Source: Streptomyces sp. SN-593
GTDB lineage: Bacteria; Actinomycetota; Actinomycetes; Streptomycetales; Streptomycetaceae
Direction: 5' to 3'
Length of the DNA stretch: 64,000 bases
NCBI RefSeq assembly: GCF_016756395.1
Contig: NZ_AP018365.1
Span: 682,001-746,000 of the forward strand
The notes below the pieces were generated by a model. That model searched no databases, was not told the origin of the DNA, and saw nothing but the letters and a program-made list of their open reading frames with translations. Positions 37,655 through 45,454 of this stretch are shown here, piece after piece. Both the position numbers and the translations under genes were made by a program. The number at the start of each line of letters is the position of its first letter. Within the stretch, counting starts at the first letter, position 1.

Positions 37655-37774
37655 GCGTTCAGCGTAGGCCCTGGTGCGCGTCCGCACGGCGCCCGTCCGG
37701 CAGCGCTTCCCCGGGCGCCCGCGCCCGTCCGGCAGCCCTCCCCCGGGGCACCCGCGCCACACCGTCCCCATTTC

Positions 37775-37824
37775 TGGAGTTGACACTCCAATCTTCGCGT
37801 GACAAGAATGGAGCCATCGCTCCA
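37775..37824 (+). promoter_or_regulatory. SDR promoter with two TetR-type operators
   Basis: TTGACA (37780-37785) and AAGAAT (37804-37809) are separated by 18 bp. TGGAGTTGACACTCCA (37775-37790) overlaps the -35, and TGGAGCCATCGCTCCA (37809-37824) begins at the last base of the -10. Both are 6-bp-arm dyads with 4-bp centres, spaced to block RNA polymerase. Confidence 0.7.
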
Positions 37825-37914
37825 GTTTTCGCCGGGGCGACCCCCTCACGGCGGACCCGCGCACCGGCGCGGGCGGCACACCGCCGCACACCCACGGACA
37901 AAGGGCGCATCACC

Positions 37915-38637
37915 ATGGAGTTCGAAGGCCGCAAGGCACTGGTCACCGGCGGCACCTCCGGCATCGGCCGGGAGATCGCCCGGCAACTCGCCGCCGCGGG
38001 CGCCGAGGTCGTCATCAGCGGCCGCGACGCGGAGCGCGGCGCGGCGACGGTCGCCGCGATCGAGGCCGCCGGCGGCAAGGCGCGCTTCTTCGCCGCGGAC
38101 ATGGCCGACCTCGACTCGGTCGGCCTCCTCGCCGAACAGGCCGCCGACGTCGACATCCTGGTCAACAACGCCGGGATCTTCGACTTCGCCCCGACCGCCG
38201 AGCAGTCCGTCGCGTCCTACGACGCGATGTTCCAGGTCAACGTGCGGGCGCTGTACTTCCTCACCTCCGCGATCGCGCCGAGGATGGCCGAGCGCGGGGA
38301 GGGGAGCGTGGTGAACATCAGCACGATGGCCGCGACCGTCGCGCTGCCCGGCGGCTCCGTCTACAGCGCGACCAAGGCCGCCGTGAACTCGCTGACCCGC
38401 ACCTGGGCCGCGGAGTTCGGTCCGTCGGGCGTGCGCGTGAACAGCGTCTCCCCCGGCCCGACCCTCACCGAGAGCGCGCCGCTGGAGATGGTCGACACCC
38501 TCGGCGCCACGACGCTGCTGAAGCGGCACGCCGACACCGCCGAGATCGCCGCCGCCGTGGTCTTCCTCGCCTCGCCGCGGGCGACGTACGTCACCGGCGC
38601 GACGCTGCCGGTGGACGGGGGCCGCGCCGTCGCGTGA
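37915..38637 (+). CDS. Short-chain dehydrogenase/reductase
   Basis: 240 residues, a canonical SDR with TGGTSGIG (12-19), NNAG near 85, Ser in VVNISTMA and the YSATK active site, ending LPVDGGRAVA. The regulator/SDR arrangement with twin operators is common for enzymes induced by a xenobiotic carbonyl or quinone. Substrate unknown. Confidence 0.88.
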   Translation: MEFEGRKALVTGGTSGIGREIARQLAAAGAEVVISGRDAERGAATVAAIEAAGGKARFFAADMADLDSVGLLAEQAADVDILVNNAGIFDFAPTAEQSVASYDAMFQVNVRALYFLTSAIAPRMAERGEGSVVNISTMAATVALPGGSVYSATKAAVNSLTRTWAAEFGPSGVRVNSVSPGPTLTESAPLEMVDTLGATTLLKRHADTAEIAAAVVFLASPRATYVTGATLPVDGGRAVA

Positions 38638-38880
38638 CCCCGGCGGGCCGCCCGCCCGCGCCCGTGCGGGCTGATCCGTACGGGAGCGGGGGACGTCGCG
38701 CCGGCGGGCTCCGCGCCCGTGCGGGACGCGCCGGGGTCGGGGTCGGGGCCAAGGTCGAGGTCGGGACCCCGGCCCTGGCGTGCCGGCACGCGGACCGGGG
38801 CCGGGGGAAACGGCCGTCGGGGTCGGTTCCTCCCGGGCCGGCTCCCTCCGGGTCAGCCCGCCGCACCCGGCCCGTCCGGG

Positions 38881-39852
38881 TCAGCCCGCCGCCGCACCCG
38901 GCCCGGTCGGGCCCCGCCCGCCCCGCCGCGCGGGCGGCGGTTCGGGCACCGGCGGCGCCAACTCGCGCGCGGCGGCCCCGTACACCGCCTCGGCGACCGC
39001 GGCCAGGTCCGGCGAGTCGAGCTTCCACTGCTGCCAGTACAACGGCACGTCCACCGGGCGCCGGGCGGCGAGTTCCACGAGGGTGCCCGCCGCGAGGTGC
39101 GGGCCCGCCTGCATGTCGGGGATCATGCCCCATCCCAGCCCGGCGGCGACCGCGTCGAGGAACGCCTCGGACGAGGGCATGCAGTGCCGGGCGCGCGTGG
39201 CGGCGCGCGCCCGCCGCGGGGCGAGCCCGCGCAGGAACCGGTCCTGGAGTTCGTCCTTGCGGTCGAAGACGATCGCCGGCGCGTCCGGCAGCGCCTCGCG
39301 CAGCGGCCGGCCGGCGAGCCAGCGGGCGACGAACCGCGGCGCGGCCATCGCCCGGTAGCGCATCCGGCCGAGCGCCCGGACCGAGCAGCCCTGCACGGCG
39401 TGGGGCGAGGAGGTGACGGCGGCCATCACCCGGCCCTGGCGCAGCAGCGCCGCGGTGTGGTCCTCGTCGTCGCGGTGCAGGTCGAAGAGGACGTCCCGGT
39501 CGGCGGCGGCCTCGGCCAGGGCGGGCAGGAACCAGGTCGCCAGCGAGTCGGCGTTGACCGCGATCGGCAGGGTGGCGGGGCCGAGCGCGTCGCCGAGGCC
39601 GAGTTCGGCGCCGGCGTCGAGCTCCAGGCGCGCGAGCTGCCGCCCGAAGCGGATCACCACCTCGCCGGAGGGGGTCGGCCGGACCGGCTTGGTCCGCAGC
39701 AGCAGCACCCGCCCGGTGCGCTGCTCCAGCGCCTTGACCCGCTGGCTCACCGCGGACGGGGTGACGTGCAGGGCTTCGGCGGCCGCCTCGAACGTGCCCT
39801 CGTCCACGGCGGCGAGCAGCGTCCGCACCTGGTCCAGCGGAAGTCCCGGCAT
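38881..39852 (-). CDS. LysR-family regulator, ArgP/LysG type
   Basis: 323 residues from the ATG at 39852. The N-terminal HTH reads LDQVRTLLAAVDEGTFEAAA, then LHVTPSAVSQRVKALEQRTG; RVLLLRTKPVRPTPSGEVVIRF is typical of the ArgP/IciA/LysG branch, as is the effector-domain NADSLATWFLPAL. It is divergent from a LysE-type exporter gene, the standard LysG-LysE pair in actinobacteria, in which Lys, Arg or His is the co-inducer. The last 25 residues are a Pro/Gly/Arg tail. Confidence 0.9.
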   Translation of the reverse strand: MPGLPLDQVRTLLAAVDEGTFEAAAEALHVTPSAVSQRVKALEQRTGRVLLLRTKPVRPTPSGEVVIRFGRQLARLELDAGAELGLGDALGPATLPIAVNADSLATWFLPALAEAAADRDVLFDLHRDDEDHTAALLRQGRVMAAVTSSPHAVQGCSVRALGRMRYRAMAAPRFVARWLAGRPLREALPDAPAIVFDRKDELQDRFLRGLAPRRARAATRARHCMPSSEAFLDAVAAGLGWGMIPDMQAGPHLAAGTLVELAARRPVDVPLYWQQWKLDSPDLAAVAEAVYGAAARELAPPVPEPPPARRGGRGPTGPGAAAG

Positions 39853-39920
39853 CTGCCGCGCTCCTTCCTTCGAAAGCGCCGGTCCCGGCACGGGTCCCGG
39901 AGAAGGCACGTGAAGAATTC

Positions 39921-39944
39921 CTCATGCTACCTAAGAATCATGAG
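39921..39944. promoter_or_regulatory. Dyad between lysG-like and lysE genes
   Basis: CTCATG and CATGAG arms enclose a 12-bp AT-rich centre. It lies 38 bp upstream of the exporter ATG and 69 bp from the regulator start, a suitable place for a LysR-type activator site. Confidence 0.45.
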
Positions 39945-39981
39945 CTGGCCTGCAAGATCGTCGGGCCCCTAGCCTCGTCGC

Positions 39982-40593
39982 ATGCACGCAGCTCTCCTCG
40001 CCGTCCTGGCGGGCCTCGGCACCGGCCTGTCCCTGCTGGTGGTCATCGGTGCCCAGAACGCGTTCGTGCTCCGCCAGGGCATCCTCCGCCAGCACGTCCC
40101 GGCGGTCGTCGTGATCTGCGCCGTCTCCGACATCGTGCTGATCTCCGCGGGCGTCGGCGGGATCGGCACGGTGGTACGGCGCTGGCCGGCCGCGCTGACG
40201 GTCAGCGCGTGGCTGGGCGCGGCCTTCCTGGTGACGTACGGCGTGCTCGCCGCCCGCCGGGCGCTGCGCCCCGAGCGGCTCACCGCGGCGGACGGTGCGG
40301 GTGCCTCCGCCCGGGCCGCCGTCCTCACCTGCCTGGCGATGACCTGGCTCAACCCGCACGTCTACCTGGACACGGTCCTGCTGGTCGGCTCGGTCGCCAA
40401 CAGCTACGGCCACGCGCGCTGGCTGTTCGGGGCGGGCGCCGCCGCGGCGAGCACGATGTGGTTCACCGGGCTCGGCTTCGGCGCGCGGCTGCTGCGCCGC
40501 CCCTTCGCCCGGCCCGGCTCCTGGCAGGTGCTCGACGCGGTGATCGCCGTGGTGATGGTGTGCATGGGCGTGCTGATGGCGACCCGGGCGTAG
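39982..40593 (+). CDS. lysE: LysE/ArgO-family amino acid exporter
   Basis: 203 residues with six hydrophobic segments. The family signature is clear: GLSLLVVIGAQNAFVLRQGI (residues 14-33), VICAVSDIVLISAGVGG, and MTWLNPHVYLDTVLLVGSVA. It exports basic amino acids to prevent their accumulation. Its expression is probably induced through the divergent LysR protein. Confidence 0.93.
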   Translation: MHAALLAVLAGLGTGLSLLVVIGAQNAFVLRQGILRQHVPAVVVICAVSDIVLISAGVGGIGTVVRRWPAALTVSAWLGAAFLVTYGVLAARRALRPERLTAADGAGASARAAVLTCLAMTWLNPHVYLDTVLLVGSVANSYGHARWLFGAGAAAASTMWFTGLGFGARLLRRPFARPGSWQVLDAVIAVVMVCMGVLMATRA

Positions 40594-40712
40594 GAACGGC
40601 CGCGCCGCCGCCCGGGCCGGCAGCCGCCACCCGCCACCACACAGACCGCGAGGGCCGCGAGGGCCGCGAGGGCCGCGAGCCGGCCATCCGCCGGGCCGGG
40701 AGCCGCCCCCGC

Positions 40713-42800
40713 TCAGGCCAGGAGCCGGCCGCCCCACGCGGCGCCGCGGGTGCCGCCCTGGTTGATCGGGCGGAAGCCGATCACGGCGGCGTCGTCACGG
40801 CGGTTGCCGACGCCGGACAGCATCTGGGCGCAGATCTGGGCGAGCGTCAGTCCCTCCGCGCGGGCGGCCCGGGCGATCCGGGCGAGCGTCGTCATGCCCT
40901 CGCCGAGGTCGGTGCCCGGCACCTCGATCAGGCCGTCGGTGTACAGCAGCAGGGTGTCGCCGTTCTCCAGTTCGTGGTGCCAGGTGGCGCGGGGCATCGA
41001 GGGCGCCACGCACAGCGGCAGGTCGGGACCCTCGCCGAGGAGGTAGCGCGGCTCGCCGGAGGCGGGCAGCAGCAGCGGCGGCGGGTGGCCGGCGTTGGAC
41101 CACGCGACGTGCCAGCGGCCGCCGGGACGCGGCACCAGGTTGGCGTGCACCACCGTGACCAGCGGCGCGATCTTCAGCCCGTCCACCACCCGGTCGAGCT
41201 GGGACAGGCTCTCGGCCGGGCTGTTCGGGTGGTCCTGGTCGTAGGCGATCACCCGGAGCATGCTGCGCAACTGGCTCATCGAGGTGGCGGCGTCCAGGTC
41301 GTGGCCGGCGATGTCGCCGATGGTGAGGGTGACGGTCCCGTCGGGCAGCAGCAGGGCGTCGTACCAGTCGCCGCCGATCTCGGCGGTCTTGCTGGCCGGC
41401 TGGTAGTGCGCGGCCAGTTCGGCGCCGGGCACCCTCGGGGTGGGTGTCAGCAGCGCGCGCTGGAGGGTGAGCGCGGTGTGCCGGGTGCGCTGGAGCTCCA
41501 CCGCCTGCCGCAGCGGCTCGCGTGCCTCGTGCAGGATCTCGCGCAGCAGCGCGAGGTCGGCCTGACCGGGCGGCGGGCCGTCGGCGCAGCTCGCCGCGCA
41601 GGCGAACGCCACCACGGACGACTCGATCACGATCGGCACGAAGGTCAGGCTGGTGGCGCGCGCGGCGCGCAGCCACCGCCTGGACATCTCCGACAGCACG
41701 CTGTCCGGCGGATCGCCGGTGGGGAAGGTCAGCAGCCTGGGGCGGCGGCTCTCGATGACCTGCTGGGCGACCGAGCCCACCAGGTACGGCTCGTTGCTCA
41801 GCGGGGGCAGGGCCGGCAGCCCGGAGCGGGCGGTGGACGCGACGCGGACGGCGGTCAGCGGGCCGCCGACCCCCGGGGCGGGCAGCATGAAGACCGCGCA
41901 GACGTCGGTCAGGTCCGGCACCACCGCGGCGGCGACGGCGGCGAACGCGTCGGGCACGTCGTCGGCGCCGGTGACCGTGGTGACCCGGGCCAGCAGCCGC
42001 TCGCGCAGCCGGTTGCGCCACTGGTCCTCCACGTCGGCGGTCGCACCGATCCACTCCACCAGTTCCCCGCCGCGCTCGATGGGCACCGCCCGGGACTGCA
42101 CGTGCCGGTACTCCCCGGACGCGGTCCGCATCCGGAAGGTGCACACGAACAGCGACGGGGTGCCCTCGTACGCCTCGGTCCAGGTCTGCACCAGGCGGTG
42201 CCGGTCGTGCGGGTGCACCGCCGACAGCCACTCCTGGTCGATCACCGGCCGCCACGGGATGCCGGTGAACTCCTCGAAGCCGCCGACCAGCTCGATGATG
42301 TCGCCGTTCGGTTTCATCAGCCACACGATCTGGGTGACCGCGGACATCAGCGCCTCGTACCGCTGGAGCGCCTTCTGCCGCTGTCCGGACAGCAGCTGGG
42401 CGGCCTCGACCGCGTCCACCTGCGGGGTGGTGTCGACCGCCACGGCCAGCACCCCGGGGCCGAACCGGGAGACCACCGGCGAGCAGCTGTAGACGAAGTG
42501 GCGGCGGCCGGGCGCGCCGGGCGCGGTGCCCTCGGTGGTGCGGGACTCGGTGACCTGGCGGGCGGCCCGGTCCAGGTACACCTGGTCGAGCATCTTCAGG
42601 AAGCGGGCGGCGTTGGGCTCGGTGAACACGTCGGCGGCCCGCGCGCCCAGCTCCCGGGGGCCGAACAGGGCGCGGAACGCCTCGTTGACGTAGACGAGGC
42701 GGTGATCGGCGCCGGCGGTGAGCGCGACGGCGACGATGGCCCGGTCGAACACCTCGGGTTCGAGTTCGGGCACACCCGTTCCGCCGCCGATCCGCCTCAC
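40713..42800 (-). CDS. PAS/GAF-domain PP2C (SpoIIE-type) phosphatase
   Basis: 695 residues from GTG at 42800. Two PAS-like domains occupy about 15-125 and 150-265 (LVYVNEAFRALFG; the second with VHPHDRHRLVQTW). A GAF-like region follows (about 275-430), then a PP2C domain (about 455-680): AELAAHYQPASKTAEIGGDWYD, LTIGDIAGHDLDAA, WSNAGHPPPLLL and LLYTDGLIE with the metal-binding Asp residues. No histidine-kinase ATPase domain is fused. Streptomyces has many such phosphatases acting on anti-sigma antagonists; the partner here is unknown. Confidence 0.9.
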   Translation of the reverse strand: MRRIGGGTGVPELEPEVFDRAIVAVALTAGADHRLVYVNEAFRALFGPRELGARAADVFTEPNAARFLKMLDQVYLDRAARQVTESRTTEGTAPGAPGRRHFVYSCSPVVSRFGPGVLAVAVDTTPQVDAVEAAQLLSGQRQKALQRYEALMSAVTQIVWLMKPNGDIIELVGGFEEFTGIPWRPVIDQEWLSAVHPHDRHRLVQTWTEAYEGTPSLFVCTFRMRTASGEYRHVQSRAVPIERGGELVEWIGATADVEDQWRNRLRERLLARVTTVTGADDVPDAFAAVAAAVVPDLTDVCAVFMLPAPGVGGPLTAVRVASTARSGLPALPPLSNEPYLVGSVAQQVIESRRPRLLTFPTGDPPDSVLSEMSRRWLRAARATSLTFVPIVIESSVVAFACAASCADGPPPGQADLALLREILHEAREPLRQAVELQRTRHTALTLQRALLTPTPRVPGAELAAHYQPASKTAEIGGDWYDALLLPDGTVTLTIGDIAGHDLDAATSMSQLRSMLRVIAYDQDHPNSPAESLSQLDRVVDGLKIAPLVTVVHANLVPRPGGRWHVAWSNAGHPPPLLLPASGEPRYLLGEGPDLPLCVAPSMPRATWHHELENGDTLLLYTDGLIEVPGTDLGEGMTTLARIARAARAEGLTLAQICAQMLSGVGNRRDDAAVIGFRPINQGGTRGAAWGGRLLA

Positions 42801-42992
42801 CCTCCGATCATCGCGCGCCCCGGCCCGCCGGGCGCGTCGAGAGGGCCGCGCGTCGGTGGCGGGGCGCGGTCCCGGCGGCGGCGGGCGGGCCGCGGGCCGC
42901 CGGCGGGCCGCCGCGCGCGCCTGCCGTTACGGTGGGTACGGGGGGCACCCACGAGCATCCGCCGACCGCCTACACGCAAGGAAGTCGCGCCC

Positions 42993-43835
42993 ATGACCTC
43001 AGCGCCCACCATCCCGGACATCACGCTGAACAACGGCGTGCCGATCCCGCAGCTCGGCTTCGGAACGTTCCAGATCGAGCCGAAGGACACCGGGGAGTCG
43101 GTGCTCGCCGCGCTGGAGACCGGCTACCGGCACATCGACACCGCCGAGATGTACGGCAACGAGAAGGAGGTCGGGCAGGCCGTCCGGGCGTCGGGCCTGG
43201 ACCGCTCCGACGTCTTCGTGACCAGCAAGCTCAACAACGGGTTCCACGCCTACGGCGACGCGCTCACCGCGTTCACCCGCAGCCTGGACGACCTCGGCAT
43301 GGAGTACCTGGACCTGTTCCTCGTGCACTGGCCGATGCCCGCGGTCGGCGACTACACCGAGACCTGGCGGGCGATGGAGGAGATCTACCGCTCCGGCCGG
43401 GTCAAGGCGATCGGCGTCTCCAACTTCCAGGCCGCCCACCTCCGGCGGCTGTTCGAGGAGACCTCGGTGGTGCCCGCGGTCAACCAGATCGAGGTGCACC
43501 CCTATCTCGTGCAGGACGAGCTGCGCGCCTTCAACGCCGACCACGGCATCGCCACCGAGGCGTGGTCGCCGATCGCCAAGGGCAAGGTGCTGCACGACCC
43601 GGTGATAACCGCGATCGCCGAGCGGGTGGACCGCACGCCCGCGCAGGTGACGCTGCGCTGGGCCCTGCAACGCGGCGACATCGTCTTCCCCAAGTCGGTG
43701 ACGCGCTCGCGCGTGGAGGAGAACATCCGGCTCTTCGACTTCGAGCTGACGCCGGAGGACGTCGCCGGGATCGCCGCGCTGGACCGCGGCGAGCGCACCG
43801 GACCGGACCCCGACACGTTCAACTGGGTGCCGTGA
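42993..43835 (+). CDS. Aldo/keto reductase
   Basis: 280 residues, a single TIM-barrel domain. The AKR signatures are complete: GYRHIDTAEMYGNEKEVG with catalytic Asp and Tyr, VFVTSKLNN with Lys, LFLVHWP with His, KAIGVSNF and the NADPH site FPKSVTRSRVEENI. AAGGAAG precedes the ATG. It resembles 2,5-diketo-gluconate reductase-type enzymes; the substrate is not determined. A hairpin-forming GC-rich repeat follows the stop (about 43848-43878). Confidence 0.92.
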   Translation: MTSAPTIPDITLNNGVPIPQLGFGTFQIEPKDTGESVLAALETGYRHIDTAEMYGNEKEVGQAVRASGLDRSDVFVTSKLNNGFHAYGDALTAFTRSLDDLGMEYLDLFLVHWPMPAVGDYTETWRAMEEIYRSGRVKAIGVSNFQAAHLRRLFEETSVVPAVNQIEVHPYLVQDELRAFNADHGIATEAWSPIAKGKVLHDPVITAIAERVDRTPAQVTLRWALQRGDIVFPKSVTRSRVEENIRLFDFELTPEDVAGIAALDRGERTGPDPDTFNWVP

Positions 43836-43953
43836 CCGGGCCCCAGGCCCTGTCCGGCGGGCAGGACCTGGGCGGGGGGTGACCCGTGCCGGGGCGGCGC
43901 ACCGCGGCCCCGCGCCCCGGGTCGCGGGGAGCGGGCACCGCCCCGGCCGGGGG

Positions 43954-44520
43954 TCAGGAGGAGGTCTCCAGGAGCCTGCGCAGGTCCTCGGCCATGCGCA
44001 GCGCCGCGGCGCGCCCGTCGCCGCCCAGCGAGCCGGCGTCCGCGGGCCGCGCGCGGTCCACGACCACCCGCAGCGCGGCCGCCGCGTGCCGGGCGAAGAG
44101 CGCCAGCAGGTCCAGCTCGCTCAGGCTCGACCGGGACTGCGGCACCGGGTCGAGGACCTCCAGCACGCCGAGCACCCGGTCGCCGTGCGTGAGCGGCGCT
44201 GCCATCAGCGAGTCGGGGACGAACTCCGTGGACTCGGCGAAGTCCCGATTGAAGGAGGAGTTGTGGGACAGGTCGTCGATGATCATGGGCTCCCCGGAGG
44301 AGACGACCCAGCCGGCGATCCCGCTCTCGGCCGGGAACCTCCGCCCCACCAGGAAGCTCTCGCCCTGGCCCGAGACGGCCTGGAAGACCAGCTCGTGGGC
44401 CTCCTCGTCGAGCAGGAACACCGAGCTGGCCTGGGCGCCGAAGATGGCCCGGGCGGTGTCGACCACCGACTGCATCAGCTCCTGGGAGAGCGGATCCGTC
44501 TCTGCGTTGCTCTGTGTCAC
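43954..44520 (-). CDS. GAF-domain protein, last gene of the radical-SAM operon
   Basis: 188 residues from a GTG that overlaps the protease stop by 4 bp. A single GAF domain covers about residues 12-160: ASSVFLLDEEAHELVFQAVSG, FPAESGIAGWVVSSGEP, SLMAAPLTHGDRVLGVLEVL. No output domain is attached, so it probably senses a small molecule, cyclic nucleotide or redox state for another protein. The cyclase encoded two genes upstream makes a cyclic nucleotide ligand an attractive but unproven idea. Confidence 0.85.
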   Translation of the reverse strand: MTQSNAETDPLSQELMQSVVDTARAIFGAQASSVFLLDEEAHELVFQAVSGQGESFLVGRRFPAESGIAGWVVSSGEPMIIDDLSHNSSFNRDFAESTEFVPDSLMAAPLTHGDRVLGVLEVLDPVPQSRSSLSELDLLALFARHAAAALRVVVDRARPADAGSLGGDGRAAALRMAEDLRRLLETSS

Positions 44521-45359
44521 GAAGCACCCCTGATGCCCAGTTGGACGTTTGCCGCGGAAAGGTAGAGCGCGTTCTTGAGCTGGAAGGTCGTCATCCGGCG
44601 GTGCCGGGACAGGATGCGGGCGCACAGCCCGGCGATGTAGGGCGTGGCGAAGCTGTTGCCCGTGGTCCTGATCGTCCCCCCGCCGAGCCACGCCACCTGG
44701 ACGTTCTGGCCGGGGGCGAAGAACTCCACCGGGGGGCTCGGGTTGTACAGGTGCAGCTCGGGGTCGTCCTCCTGGTGGCTGCCGACGGAGATCACGGACG
44801 CGAAGCGCCAGGGGAAGCTCTCCACCGGCGTGTTGTGCGCGGAGGCGACGATCGCCGTGCCGCGGAAGTACGCCTCGTCGGCGAGGACCCGCAGCTCCTC
44901 CGCGAACTGCGGGCGCGTGGTGGACAGGCTGAGGTTGATCACGTCGAAGCCCTGCCGGATCGCCCAGCGCAGCCCGGCCAGCAGCACGTCCCCGGTGCCG
45001 CCGAACCCCTTGCCGAGCACCTGCACGCTGTACAGCTCGCACTCCGGCGCGGTCCTGCGGATGATGCCGGCGCAGGCGGTGCCGTGGCCGCACGAGTCGG
45101 TGGGCTCGGTCTCCACCACGCTGGTCCCCGACTCGTCCTTGCGGACCGTCCAGGAGCCGTCGACCCGGCCGATCAGCGGGTGGTCGTCCTCCACCCCGGA
45201 GTCGACCACGCACACCCGCACCCCGGTGCCGAGCGCGTCGGCCCAGCCCCGGTCGGGCGCGGGCGCCTCGCCGTCGGCGGCGACCAGCACGTCCTCGGGG
45301 TGCTTGCCGCGCAGACTCCAGGTGAGTCCGGGCCCTGTGCCCTGCTCGGCGGTTCTCAT
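44517..45359 (-). CDS. Cytoplasmic subtilisin-like (S8) serine protease
   Basis: 280 residues. The catalytic triad is complete: Asp53 in VCVVDSGVEDDHP, His92 in SCGHGTACAG and Ser236 in GNSFATPYIA, with oxyanion Asn176. There is no signal peptide and no prodomain, so the enzyme should work in the cytoplasm and be active at once. Similar signal-less S8 enzymes act as leader peptidases in RiPP pathways. It sits between the cyclase/ATPase gene and the GAF gene, overlapping the latter by 4 bp. Confidence 0.9.
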   Translation of the reverse strand: MRTAEQGTGPGLTWSLRGKHPEDVLVAADGEAPAPDRGWADALGTGVRVCVVDSGVEDDHPLIGRVDGSWTVRKDESGTSVVETEPTDSCGHGTACAGIIRRTAPECELYSVQVLGKGFGGTGDVLLAGLRWAIRQGFDVINLSLSTTRPQFAEELRVLADEAYFRGTAIVASAHNTPVESFPWRFASVISVGSHQEDDPELHLYNPSPPVEFFAPGQNVQVAWLGGGTIRTTGNSFATPYIAGLCARILSRHRRMTTFQLKNALYLSAANVQLGIRGAS

Positions 45360-45454
45360 TCAGCAGCAGCCTCTCGCGTTCTGGCGTGGTCGCGTGTGCG
45401 GTGCGGGGGCCGGCCGCGCGGGCCGGCGGGGTCGGCCGGGCGGCGGCGGGCGGC

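Noticed and set aside
39924..43835. A 1303-codon plus-strand open frame
   Set aside because: Only its last 280 codons form a protein (the aldo/keto reductase). The rest is antisense to the PAS-PP2C gene and overlaps lysE, with Arg/Gly/Ala/His bias typical of shadow frames in GC-rich DNA.
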